Positions 12,808 through 21,192 of a DNA stretch of 64,000 nt are shown piece by piece. A program made the translations under genes and the position numbers. Position 1 is the first letter of the stretch; every line of letters starts with the position of its first letter. This stretch comes from Hanleya hanleyi (lineage: Eukaryota; Mollusca; Polyplacophora; Lepidopleurida; Hanleyidae), in the NCBI GenBank assembly GCA_036873755.1, contig JAVTVY010017260.1, positions 1 to 64,000 on the forward strand, read 5' to 3'. The notes beneath the pieces are model-generated. The model ran no database searches and was not told the origin of the DNA. It saw nothing but the letters and a program-made list of their open reading frames with translations.

Positions 12808-13064
12808 CCCTGCTATTATATGTACACCTTGTTACCTGCGGCACGCAGGTCTACAAGAGGCTCGCGTTCTTCTTTTTCTTGTTGTAACTTTTTGAAATAC
12901 GCATGCGCTAAGAGAGTGTGATCTCTGTCACACTTTTCCTTTCAACCTCCCATCTCACATGACAACCCTGTCTTCAGGCACGTTTGAATTCATTTGCAAT
13001 ATATATTCGATGGAATGAATTATTGTTTCGTTAATTTCCGTTCACACTTCAATTCTCTTACGTC

Positions 13065-13620
13065 AGTAGTATATATAAGACCGATTGAACAACATTTCAC
13101 CCGGATGTAGAGGTCATTTGTGGAGGTCACGTGGAGGTCGGAGAGGTCAAGTGCAGTATAGTTCCGGCAGAATCACCAAAAAGCTACCTCCAACACAGGA
13201 GAGTTCCAATTGTGGCAGGGAATGTATTCCTCCGCGGTGATGCGGTTTTGGCGGTGATGCGGTCGCGGAAAAAGCTTCCGCGGAGAAAAAGTAGTCCCTA
13301 GATAAAATGGTCCGATGGGGTCGAGTGAGGTATCAAAGTGAAGCACTCGTGAAGGGGCATCTGACGGGCTGGGTGTGGGATTGAAATAGTGTCATTCTGC
13401 GCATGCGCGGTGGCCAAAGGGTATGGAAATAGACGTGTTGGGGTCTAGGGGAGTCCCTAATGGGCCGATGGAGTCGTATGAGGTATCAAAGTGAAGCATT
13501 CGTGAAGAGGCATCTGATGGGCTGGGTGTGGGGTTGGAATAGGGTCATTCTGCGCATGCGCGGTGGCCAAAGGGTATGAAAATAGACGTTTTGGAGCTAG
13601 GGCAGCCCCTAATGGTCCAA
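13065..13620 (+). repeat. Polinton left terminal inverted repeat
   Basis: The first 245 or so bases match the reverse complement of the right end nearly base for base. Similarity continues through the first subterminal repeats to about 13620. The outermost part has a TATATATAAG stretch, four AGGTC(A/G) half-sites between 13111 and 13149, and a CACGTG at 13128-13133. It also has a CCGCGG-containing block repeated as GCGGTGATGCGG. Confidence 0.93.
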
Positions 13621-15010
13621 TGGGGTCATATGAGGTATCCATGTGAAGCATTCGTGAAGGGGCATCTGACGGGCTGGGTGTGGGGTTGACATCGGCATTC
13701 TGCGCATGCGCGGTGGCCCAAGGGTATGAAAATAGACGTTTTGGTGTCGGGGGGAGTCCCTAATGGTCCAATGGAGGCGTATGAGGTATCCATGTGAAGC
13801 CTAGGTGAAGGGGCATCCAGTCTTGGGTGGGTGCATGTAAAATTTTTCCTGAAAAAACCCCCGGAAGACGGACTTTATCGAAAAATCCGGGAAAATACCT
13901 ATATGGGGTATGGGGGGCATATAGGTCGCCGGGCTTAACGGGGCTTGCCTATCAATAGAGTTATCTCCCCCTAGTTCCAGGGTGGGTGTATGTACAATTT
14001 TTCGTGAAAAAATACGGAACACGGACTTTATTCTAAATTACGTGAAAATGCCTATATGGGGTATGGGGGGTATAGGACCATCCTGGGAAACCTACTTCTC
14101 GACATTTGCGTTATAGGTTGTGGGGTCTCGTTTTCTTAGTCTCGTCAAGACAAACATGATAGGAAGTGTCCCGGAGCGAATCGGTGAAATTTTTGAAAAA
14201 GTGCGATATAGCCCCATATAGTCCCATACTGGGGGTATAGGACCAATGTTTGTCCCCCTGGGAAACCTACTTCTAGACATTTGCAGTATAGGTTGTGGGG
14301 TCTCGTTTTCTTAGTCTCGTCAAGACAAACATGCTAGGAAGTGTCCCGGAGCGAATCGGTGAAATTTTTGAAAAAGTACCATACAGCCCATATAGACCCA
14401 TATAGTCCCATACTGGGGGTATAGGATCAATGTTTGTCCCCCTGGGAAACCTACTTCTATACATTTGCGGTAGGGTTGTTTGGATTTGTTTTTCACGTCT
14501 CGTCATTTAGAACACGATAGGAAGTGTCCCGGAGCAAAACGGTGAAATTTTTGAAAAAAGTCACCGATGCCTGGGTAGGCCCATAGGCCTATACTGCATG
14601 GCTATGGGTGTATAGGGCCATACGGGGTGGACATGCTGGAGTCTAGGTGAGTCCCTAATGGTCCAATGGGGTCGAGTGAGGTCTTATTTTGAAGCTCTCG
14701 TGGAGGAGCATTTGACTACACTAATGGTTCGTCCGTGTTCAATAGTCTGCGCATGCGCAGACTGGCCCGTAATATAGAAAGCAGGCATTTTGGGGGGTAT
14801 GTGGGTGTGTGTTTGGGTTCGAATGGGTCGTGTGATGTATCCATGTGAAGCCTATGTGAGGGAGCCTCTGATGGCGTGGGTGTGGGGTTGAAATATCGTC
14901 ATTCTGCGCATGCGCAGCCTGGCCGTAGTATGGAAATAGACGTGTTTTGGGTCTAGCCGAGCCCCTCATTGGCCTATTGGGTCGAGTGAGGTATCCATGT
15001 GAAGGCTAGA
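13320..15010. repeat. Left subterminal repeat arrays of the Polinton
   Basis: Three repeat families lie in succession. Units of about 150 bp with GAGGTATCAAAGTGAAGC and TGCGCATGCGC occur at 13320-13800 and again at 14640-15000. Two units of about 170 bp contain CCTATATGGGGTATGGGG (13810-14070). Three units of about 180 bp contain GGAAGTGTCCCGGAGC (14090-14600). Short open frames here are by-products of the repeats and are not called as genes. Confidence 0.88.
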
Positions 15011-15121
15011 TGTTGGGGCTAGACTTATTATATATTCTGTATTATACAATCGGATAGCGGTTGTCGTGAATAACAACAAGTTCAGCAATGTTTATATAGT
15101 TTATTATCCCCAATGTTACAT

Positions 15122-15154
15122 CATACCCAGGCTGGGGGAGCCGCCCTGGGTATG
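15122..15154 (-). terminator. Hairpin downstream of the zinc-finger/polymerase-like gene
   Basis: CATACCCAGG and CCTGGGTATG form a perfect 10-bp stem with a 13-base loop, 150 bp past the stop codon of the minus-strand gene. It is one of three hairpin sites that follow transcription units in this element, so a 3'-end role is inferred. Confidence 0.5.
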
Positions 15155-15305
15155 TTTAGTATGTTCACAGCAAAACAAATTGAAATATCAAACACCATGT
15201 TTTATTATTTAACGCACCGTCACATTAGGTACAAGTGTTTACTGAGCTCAAGTCAACGATCAGCATGTAGACATAGAGAGTATGTGCGGCATGTTATGGT
15301 ATTCA

Positions 15306-16229
15306 TCAGTGCGCGGGTGACGCATTCAACCGATGGCGGTGGTCGGTCAGCTTGGTAAGGAAAAACGTGACATTGGTTACCCTCTCTACCACCCATTGTA
15401 TGTTGGGTCGTTGACGATGTACCCATCTCAAGGGTTCCACGGTGTCCAGTATCTCCAGCATCGTCTCTAGTGACCTCCGGTTAATGATGGTGAACGGCTG
15501 GTCAGACACATAGATATTATTGCCGGGATAATAATACCGTAACTGGCCCGTCTTTTTGTGACGTAAGATGTATCCGAAAGCGACATTCAATTTGAAGGCC
15601 GTAGTTTGATCTTTGAAGATGGCTTCCACGTAGCTGCGTAGACGGGTGCGGTTGGTCAGTGGAAAATTGTAAATATCTTGAATAGGGCCATGAGGGTGGA
15701 AACAGTGCCGTGTCATGGACCAATGGCGCCGATCGATGTCACTCACTGGATGGTTGTCCTGTAAGAGATCGCCCAGAAAATGTTCGATGTTGTCAGGCGT
15801 ATGACTCGAAACCGTAACGCTGGGGTCCGGCTGGATATCCAGGCTCTTCTGGACTGTGGGTATAGGCGGGCTCTCCTTCATCGCATCACCAGTGTCGTTC
15901 GTCTCCCCGGGCTTATCTTCACTGGGCCTGACCTTCCGCGGCTCCTCTTCAGTAGGAAGTTGTCGCTCATGCCATGGTACGGGGGCATGAATCAACCGTT
16001 GGTGTCGCAGCAACTGACTGCGTCGTTTGAAGAGTTGACCACAATCCTCGCATGGACGCTTGGGTGGCCCATGAAATGAACGTTCGTGGCGCAGTAACTG
16101 ATCCTCCCGATTAAATGACCCTGCGCAGGTTATACAAGTATACCGTGCATCGTTGTGGGTGGAGGCCTCGTGGCGTCGAAAATTATCTAGACGAGTAAAC
16201 TGCTTCTGACAAGTTGTGCAAGTGAACAT
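15306..16229 (-). pseudogene. C2H2 zinc-finger protein; truncated N-terminal part of Polinton PolB
   Basis: From the ATG at 16229 the frame encodes 307 residues. Three C2H2 fingers are visible: C4-C7-H20-H25, C32-C35-H48-H53 and C60-C63-H76-H81. A charged linker follows, then a block starting SMTRHCFHPHGP with YILRHKKTGQLRYYYPG and WVVERVTNVTFF. From memory, Polinton polymerases of invertebrates often begin with fingers and this block, before the protein-primed PolB catalytic part. Here the frame stops at once after it, and no exonuclease or polymerase motif (for example DxxSLYP or YxDTD) is found before the terminal repeats. I read it as a truncated polymerase gene. A free-standing zinc-finger protein is the alternative. 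Confidence 0.7.
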
Positions 16230-16237
16230 CTTGGTGG

Positions 16238-16387
16238 AATCGCCCAGAAAATGTTCGATGCTGTCAGGCGTATGACTCTGTACCGGGGCATGAATCAAAC
16301 GTTGGTGTCGCAGCAACTGACTGCGTCGTTTGAAGAGTTGACCACAATCCTCGCATGGACGCTTGGGTGGCCCATGAATTGAACGTT
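16238..16387 (-). repeat. Duplicated fragment of the zinc-finger gene
   Basis: Positions 16238-16280 repeat 15771-15813, and 16285-16387 repeat 15981-16085 almost exactly, both in the same orientation. In gene terms, a copy of the third finger and of a linker segment (SHTPD.IEHFLGD) sits in front of the first finger. The frame stays open across it but has no ATG, so it now forms the 5' side of the gene. Confidence 0.88.
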
Positions 16388-16489
16388 GTTGCTCTCTGTT
16401 GTTGTTGCTCTCTTTTTTGGACTAACCCATCAGAATAGTACGTATCACGGACTACACCCGCCGTCTAGGCGCGCATGTGTGACCTGGTC

Positions 16490-16497
16490 TATAAAAC
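16490..16497 (+). promoter_or_regulatory. TATA-like box before the 108-aa membrane protein
   Basis: TATAAAAC lies 53 bases before the ATG at 16543. The 314 bp between this ATG and the oppositely oriented zinc-finger gene is a divergent promoter region. Confidence 0.6.
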
Positions 16498-16542
16498 ACG
16501 TCTCTCTGGATCCCACACCTTCATTTCTACGGTTGCAGAGCC

Positions 16543-16869
16543 ATGACGGAGATCCAGCCCTATGCGACTCGCATTTTACAGCATGCCACCGTGGTGAATT
16601 CACTCACGGGTTACCGAGCAGTGATCCGGTCCATGTTTGCAGATGGCGACGACAACGAGGGGCGACGCCAGATCCTGAACGAGTTCACAGAAGCGGTCCT
16701 CGACAGAGTGCACTCGATGGAGAGGTGTGCCATCACTCACCACTACTGGACTATGACAGCCATCCTTGATGCTCGGGCTATGGACCACGAGCGCTCACGC
16801 CGGAACCAGCGCCGGCTGGTTGGCCTCACACTAGTCTGTACCCTATTGACCCTGGCGCTGTGGTATTGA
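16543..16869 (+). CDS. Small Polinton membrane protein (108 aa)
   Basis: A soluble-looking N-terminal 85 residues is followed by an Arg-rich stretch (ERSRRNQRRL) and a C-terminal hydrophobic segment (VGLTLVCTLLTLALWY). That suggests a tail-anchored membrane protein. I do not recognise a family. It has its own TATA-like box and lies in the early left-hand gene block. Codon use and GC content resemble the other Polinton genes. Confidence 0.65.
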   Translation: MTEIQPYATRILQHATVVNSLTGYRAVIRSMFADGDDNEGRRQILNEFTEAVLDRVHSMERCAITHHYWTMTAILDARAMDHERSRRNQRRLVGLTLVCTLLTLALWY

Positions 16870-16883
16870 CAGTGGGACCTGAC

Positions 16884-16890
16884 TATAAAT
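16884..16890 (+). promoter_or_regulatory. TATA box before first PC4-like gene
   Basis: CTATAAATACGAG, 58 bases before the ATG at 16942. The same 13-mer precedes the paralogous gene at 17518. Confidence 0.72.
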
Positions 16891-16941
16891 ACGAGGGTCA
16901 GACAGAGTGTATGTCATTCAACGATCGTCATTGGAGCACGC

Positions 16942-17445
16942 ATGTCACCCGTCCTACGAGCCATCCTTCCCCTTACACCCCAGGTGGGGTTACACGTCTA
17001 TGAAGATAAAGTCACCCTCGTGGAAGACCGTGGAGATGTTTGCTGGTCGCCCGCTGAGACCGTATCGAATACGGTTACGCTACACGGTGACGTCTGGACC
17101 AAATTTAAACGGGTGTTGAGCGGCGAGCTCGATGGACACGTCATCCACATAGACAATGCCATCTACGTATACCGTGGACCCTTCTTCCCACGTCTGGGCC
17201 GCTACCAAGACCCCACGCGAAGCTTCACCCTAGACCTCGATCTGTGGATAGCCTTCGAGAAAGTGGTGCCTATCGTGGACCAGCTGTTTACACCGAACGA
17301 GCGGTCATCAGACGAGTTGGAGTGGGCTCGTGCCCTGAGAGAATCGGTGGCAGAACCCAACGAACAACTGTCTAGCCATGAACCCGACCACGATGCCATT
17401 GATTACCCGGCTAGACTCAGTCAGCCCAGTGACATGACCACCTGA
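16942..17445 (+). CDS. PC4-like duplicated-module protein, paralogue 1 (167 aa)
   Basis: The protein contains two similar half-repeats: VGLHVYEDKVTLVED...VTLHGDVWTKFKRVL and VIHIDNAIYVYRG...FTLDLDLWIAFEKVVPIVD. Each reads as beta-strands, then a (F/V)TL....W..F helix. That is the order of the PC4 (transcription coactivator p15) single-stranded DNA-binding fold. It is paralogous to the next gene, sharing WTKFKRVLSGELDG and RSSDEL. The C-terminal 50 residues are acidic and polar. A role in ssDNA binding or transcription is inference from the pattern, not from a database match. Confidence 0.62.
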   Translation: MSPVLRAILPLTPQVGLHVYEDKVTLVEDRGDVCWSPAETVSNTVTLHGDVWTKFKRVLSGELDGHVIHIDNAIYVYRGPFFPRLGRYQDPTRSFTLDLDLWIAFEKVVPIVDQLFTPNERSSDELEWARALRESVAEPNEQLSSHEPDHDAIDYPARLSQPSDMTT

Positions 17446-17470
17446 TCCTTTGATCACACGGGGTTGTCCC

Positions 17471-17477
17471 TATAAAT
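17471..17477 (+). promoter_or_regulatory. TATA box before second PC4-like gene
   Basis: CTATAAATACGAG again, 47 bases before the ATG at 17518. The box was duplicated with the gene or kept by selection. Confidence 0.72.
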
Positions 17478-17517
17478 ACGAGAGACAGTCACATCTGGTA
17501 CCATTCACGTACTGACC

Positions 17518-17955
17518 ATGGCGGAGCATATAACAGTGGCGTATCTCAGCTTGACCCCCGAGGTTTTCCTGCACGTGTATGCGGATAAGGTCGATATCAT
17601 GGAGGAGGTGGGAGACATCTGTGATGCGGAACCGTGCCCGGCTCACATTCGTCTGTCCCGAGAGGGCTGGACCAAATTCAAACGGGTGTTGTCTGGTGAA
17701 CTGGACGGCGACCTCATCCACTTGTGTCACGATGTGTACATCCGACGCGGCCTTTTCTTTGCTCAATTGGCTCGGCTAGATGGGGGTACAGTGCATTTTA
17801 CCCTTCACCCTGATCTATGGTCTGCATTGGAAGATGCCGTGGTAGATGTGGATCAAGTGCTTATCAAGCGGTCATCAGACGAGTTGGACTGGTCATTTAC
17901 CATGGACACTGTGAAAATCAGAAAGAAACTCCGGCCGAAGATATACCCGTTATAA
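17518..17955 (+). CDS. PC4-like duplicated-module protein, paralogue 2 (145 aa)
   Basis: It has the same two-module layout as the preceding gene: VFLHVYADKVDIMEE...IRLSREGWTKFKRVL, then LIHLCHDVYIRRG...VHFTLHPDLWSALEDAVVDVD. The second half is the closest to PC4 (FTL.P..W..L.....D.D). The C-terminus is short and basic (KIRKKLRPKIY). The tandem arrangement points to local gene duplication. Its stop codon lies inside the next gene's TATA box. Confidence 0.62.
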   Translation: MAEHITVAYLSLTPEVFLHVYADKVDIMEEVGDICDAEPCPAHIRLSREGWTKFKRVLSGELDGDLIHLCHDVYIRRGLFFAQLARLDGGTVHFTLHPDLWSALEDAVVDVDQVLIKRSSDELDWSFTMDTVKIRKKLRPKIYPL

Positions 17956-17957
17956 AT
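17951..17957 (+). promoter_or_regulatory. TATA box before integrase, overlapping a stop codon
   Basis: TATAAAT, 44 bases before the integrase ATG at 17995. Bases 17953-17955 are also the TAA stop of the preceding gene. Confidence 0.65.
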
Positions 17958-17994
17958 AAACGATAGAGCCAGGGTGCATCATCATTTTGTCACC

Positions 17995-18854
17995 ATGAAG
18001 CGCTGGGAGAAGGTGTTGGATAACTTATACTACAGTCCCGACAGTCCGGCGGCCTATAGTGCATTGTCGGCTCTCTATCGAGCGGCCAAACCCCAGGGGA
18101 TACAACGTGCCCAAGTCCGAAAACGGGGGCAAATCTCATAGCGGCGTTCAAAGACATCTTCAAGACCGGGCGCAAACCTTTGTATTTGCAAACCGACGAA
18201 GGCACGGAATTCCTCAGCAGACCGTTCCAAGCCTTTCTCAAGAAACAGAAGGTGTTTTTCTTCCATACGTACAACGAGACCAAGGCTTCCGTGGTGGAAA
18301 GGTTCAACAGGACATTCAAAGGCCGCATGTATAAATATTTCACCTATAAGAATACAAGGCGGTACATCGATGTTCTCCCGAAACTTGTGAGTGGTTACAA
18401 TCGAGCCTATCATCGGAGTATAGAAAGAGCCCCCATTACCGTGACCCAACGCAATGAAGCCCAAGTCTGGCGTGTCTTGTACCCCAGGTCATCGCAGCGA
18501 ACGACGAAGGCGGTGTACAAGGTCGGGGACCCTGTACGGATCAGTAAAGTCAAGGGCAAGTTCGAGAAAAGTTACTTGCCCAACTGGAGCGATGAGCACT
18601 TCCTGATTAAACGGCGCCTACCCCGACAGCGGCGAGTCTATGAACTGGAAGATCTCCAAGGGGAACCGTTGCTAGGGACGTTTTACGAGACGGAATTACA
18701 GCCTGTCGTAAAAACACAGCAAGACTACTACACGGTGGAGCAGATTTTGAAAACGGAACGTCGACTTGGCAAACTGTTTCATTTCGTCAAATGGCAAGGC
18801 TGGGCCAGTTCCTTCAATTCCTGGGTCGCTGCCAACCAGGTGAAACGACTATAA
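17995..18854 (+). pseudogene. Polinton integrase with internal deletion
   Basis: The first 48 codons (17995-18141, beginning MKRWEKVLDNLYYSP) match the start of Polinton integrases, then hit a stop in a +2 frame change. The rest continues in another frame from about 18120 to 18854. That part includes QTDEGTEF (second catalytic Asp), VVERFNRTFK (catalytic Glu), an SH3-like basic region, and a C-terminal chromodomain (YYTVEQILK...FVKWQGW). The zinc-binding part and the first catalytic Asp, about 100 residues by family length, are missing at roughly 18116-18122. The retroviral-type D,D-35-E enzyme would join element ends to host DNA. This copy cannot do so. Confidence 0.88.
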
Positions 18855-18856
18855 AG
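18850..18856 (+). promoter_or_regulatory. TATA box before mucin-like gene, overlapping the integrase stop
   Basis: TATAAAG, 55 bases before the ATG at 18905. The TAA stop of the integrase is 18852-18854, the same arrangement as at 17951-17957. Confidence 0.62.
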
Positions 18857-18904
18857 CCAGACACCACTGCCGTCATCCTTCATTCCACGTCCGACCACAG
18901 TGCT

Positions 18905-19612
18905 ATGGACAAACAGCAGCTGCCTCTGAACACAGCGTCTCCCAAAACGTGCAAAGCGCAAGTGGGCTTTGTGGTGATATTGCTAACCCTGCTGAGTGAG
19001 CTGTACGGAGGTGTGTTTTACGACGTAGCCTATGTCAGCACGTTACTTAGCCAACTGAGAACACCAGCCACCAGTGAAACCGGTCTACAGGTAGCACCAG
19101 TCAACCCTGTATCGAGCCCAGTCACCACCACCACACCCCGTGTACAAGCCACGTCGAGCTCCACACCAAGCTCCACACCTACACCAAGTACACCTACTTC
19201 GTCTGAAAACCCAACGGATTTCATCCCTGACAGTGAACAGACAACGACGACCGACGTTGTACCCACCACCATCATCACCCCTGACAGTGAACAGACAACG
19301 ACGACCGACGTTGTACCCACCACTCCAGTTCACTCGTACCAAATTTACCAAAGAGCGGGTTACCACGACAGCGGATACACCTCCAACCATGGACCCCCGT
19401 TGGCAGCATCCCTTCACTTGCGTCATCGCAGGACCGACGGGTTCCGGCAAAACGCACTTCGTCAGGAAGCTCCTCGAACACGCCGACAGCATGATCACCC
19501 CACCCATTGCCCGAGTCGTGTGGTGTTACGGAGAATGGCAGCCAGCGTATGCAGCAATGCCCCACATCACGTTCGTGGAAGGCCTACCCAACCTGGCCGA
19601 TTTGGAACCTGA
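18905..19612 (+). CDS. Thr/Ser/Pro-rich membrane protein, overlapping the ATPase
   Basis: The protein opens with a short polar stretch and a hydrophobic segment at about residues 18-36 (VGFVVILLTLLSELYGG), a signal anchor or TM segment. A mucin-like stalk rich in Thr, Ser and Pro follows. It includes two copies of PDSEQTTTTDVVPTT, with the DNA repeated at a spacing of about 51 bp. The frame continues 224 bases into the ATPase gene in a different frame and ends in Arg/His-rich sequence without sense. The true C-terminus may therefore lie near 19390, with a lost stop or frameshift. A surface or virion membrane protein is a guess from composition. Total length as read is 235 residues. Confidence 0.6.
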   Translation: MDKQQLPLNTASPKTCKAQVGFVVILLTLLSELYGGVFYDVAYVSTLLSQLRTPATSETGLQVAPVNPVSSPVTTTTPRVQATSSSTPSSTPTPSTPTSSENPTDFIPDSEQTTTTDVVPTTIITPDSEQTTTTDVVPTTPVHSYQIYQRAGYHDSGYTSNHGPPLAASLHLRHRRTDGFRQNALRQEAPRTRRQHDHPTHCPSRVVLRRMAASVCSNAPHHVRGRPTQPGRFGT

Positions 19613-19997
19613 CACCTTGGTGGTTCTGGATGATCTCATGGCGGAGACGGATGCGCGTGTCACCCACCTCTTTACCAAAGGCAGCCACCATCGACGGCTC
19701 AGCATCATCTACATTGTGCAGAATCTGTTCAGTAAAAACAAAGAACATCGGAACATCAGCTTAAATGCCCACTACCTGGTGGTCTTCAAAAACCCGAGAG
19801 ATACCACTCAGCTGCTGCACCTGGCGAGACAGATGTATCCCGGCCGCACACCGTTTGCGTTGGAAGCCTTTAAAGATGCGACAACCCCTCAGCACGGGTA
19901 TATGCTCTTCGACCTCAAGCAAGCCACCCCCGAGCACCTTCGACTACGGACCGGCATCTTTCCCGGAGAGGCCCACCACGTGTACATGCAAAAATAA
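19389..19997 (+). CDS. Polinton genome-packaging ATPase (202 aa)
   Basis: The start MDPRWQHPFT is typical for the family. Walker A is AGPTGSGKT at residues 14-22, and Walker B is TLVVLDD at about 76-82. Downstream, the SIIYIVQNLF segment and the NISLNAHY segment fit the FtsK/HerA-type viral packaging ATPases (A32-like) of Polintons and adintoviruses. The gene is intact. It would pump element DNA into capsids. It lies between a membrane-protein gene and the structural block, the usual Polinton neighbourhood. Confidence 0.93.
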   Translation: MDPRWQHPFTCVIAGPTGSGKTHFVRKLLEHADSMITPPIARVVWCYGEWQPAYAAMPHITFVEGLPNLADLEPDTLVVLDDLMAETDARVTHLFTKGSHHRRLSIIYIVQNLFSKNKEHRNISLNAHYLVVFKNPRDTTQLLHLARQMYPGRTPFALEAFKDATTPQHGYMLFDLKQATPEHLRLRTGIFPGEAHHVYMQK

Positions 19998-20000
19998 TGT

Positions 20001-20043
20001 AAACACACCCACAGTGGCTCCCCCAGCTGGGGTCTGTGTGTTT
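20001..20043 (+). terminator. Hairpin after the packaging ATPase
   Basis: The palindrome CCCCAGCTGGGG is nested inside imperfect outer arms AAACACACCCACAG and CTGTGTGTTT, directly after the ATPase stop codon. A 3'-end or processing role is inferred from position. Confidence 0.45.
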
Positions 20044-20110
20044 GATGATGGGGATAATGAAAAGAATGAATACCACAGCAGGGTTGACTTTGTCTCTGTT
20101 CTCTGAAGTA

Positions 20111-20118
20111 GATAAAAG
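20111..20118 (+). promoter_or_regulatory. Weak TATA-like box before the 20152 gene
   Basis: GATAAAAG, 41 bases before the ATG at 20152, at about the same distance as the other boxes. Confidence 0.4.
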
Positions 20119-20151
20119 GAGCAGAGTTGTGGGTTCTAGCATTAGTTGTAC

Positions 20152-20496
20152 ATGATGTCTGCGCGAGTACGGAAGCACGCTCCCACGCTCCGTGTATTGA
20201 AGACGGCCCCACCCGAGTTAGTGCGAACCATTGTACGCGGTGCGGACCCTGACCTTGTACGCTGTCTGTGCGAGATCGGGTACAACCTGTTAAAAGGCAA
20301 CGTACCACTGACTCCGGCTCAGAGGACCAAGTTGGGCAAGCATAAGACAGGTCTCCGAACCTTAGTCCAGAAGCGGGTCCCTCAAACACAAAAGAAAAAG
20401 GTGTTACAGAAAGGCAGCTTTCTCGGGGCCATCTTAGCACCGTTGGCCGCTTCCGTGTTGGGTCCAGTATTGGGTGGACTCTTCGGCCGACAATGA
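20152..20496 (+). CDS. Small basic virion-type protein with C-terminal hydrophobic segment
   Basis: The 114-residue protein starts MMSARVRKHAP. It contains ADPDLVRCLCEIGYNLLKG, a basic linker (QKRVPQTQKKKVLQKG), and a C-terminal Gly/Leu/Ala-rich segment (SFLGAILAPLAASVLGPVLGG). This arrangement is common in Polintons and adintoviruses, where it has been compared with adenovirus core or membrane-lytic proteins; I recall this comparison and have not tested it. The ATG at 20155 is an equal start candidate. The stop overlaps the next gene's start (ATGA). Confidence 0.72.
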   Translation: MMSARVRKHAPTLRVLKTAPPELVRTIVRGADPDLVRCLCEIGYNLLKGNVPLTPAQRTKLGKHKTGLRTLVQKRVPQTQKKKVLQKGSFLGAILAPLAASVLGPVLGGLFGRQ

Positions 20497-21159
20497 ACCA
20501 CACGAAAAAAATGGTCCTCGTCGAACCACGGTTCCTTCAAAACCTCCAATCGCCCTACCCTGTCCCACCTACGGTGAAGACCATAAACACCCTCGATGGA
20601 GAGATGCAACAGATCTTACAGAGACCGGGGTTAAGCGACAGTGAGAAAGTACAACGGTACAATGAGACGCTTCAACGGTACATGACGTTCATGCACCAAT
20701 ACAAAACCCTCTCTACCCCACCACCACCACCACCACGTGACACACCGCCGACCTCAGCACCGCTCCAACAGCCGCCATTACCAGGGGTACCACCCACAGC
20801 CCCACAGTGGGTGGAAGACGAAGTCCTGAAGAGTGTACCTGCATCGTTCAAGAAACAAGCTGGCCTGGTATTACAACGGATGAAACAGAATCCTAACATG
20901 ACTTGGAATGATAAAGGTGAACTCCTGGTACAGAATCAGGTGGTTCCCCGGGACCCACATGACGGATTTAGTGAATGACCTGATGCGTCAACGCAGGTCG
21001 CACACGGATCCTCGAGGATGGGAGGTCTTCGCTCAAGGCTTGAAAGACATGCATGTACCACAGGAATTGGTGGGGAACCCCAGAGCCCTGACACGTAGCA
21101 AGTCAACGCGACGAACACGACGCCGGACACAACCGCCCAAGGCCTGGAACACCTATTAA
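20493..21159 (+). pseudogene. Conserved Polinton protein, frameshifted
   Basis: The first part (20493-20978) has a proline-rich middle and the block PQWVEDEVLKSVPASFKKQA, then MTWNDKGELL. The second part continues in the +1 frame from about 20950 to 21159, with MTDLVNDLMRQR, GWEVFAQGLKDMHVPQELVG and a basic tail. Polintons usually carry these as one continuous protein. The shift lies in or near the CCCCGGG run at about 20947-20953, consistent with a one-base indel. The function is unknown and a minor virion component is plausible. The start overlaps the preceding stop. Confidence 0.8.
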
Positions 21160-21192
21160 AACCAACAGCAGCAGCAGGACAGCTCAGTCGCC

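Noticed and set aside
13457..14969. Several 60-77-codon open frames on the minus strand
   Set aside because: They follow the subterminal repeats of the Polinton, repeat each other, and have no independent coding evidence.
20940..20960. Programmed frameshift in the 20493-21159 gene
   Set aside because: No slippery heptamer or known +1 signal was seen, and the neighbouring genes carry inactivating changes. An indel is the simpler reading.
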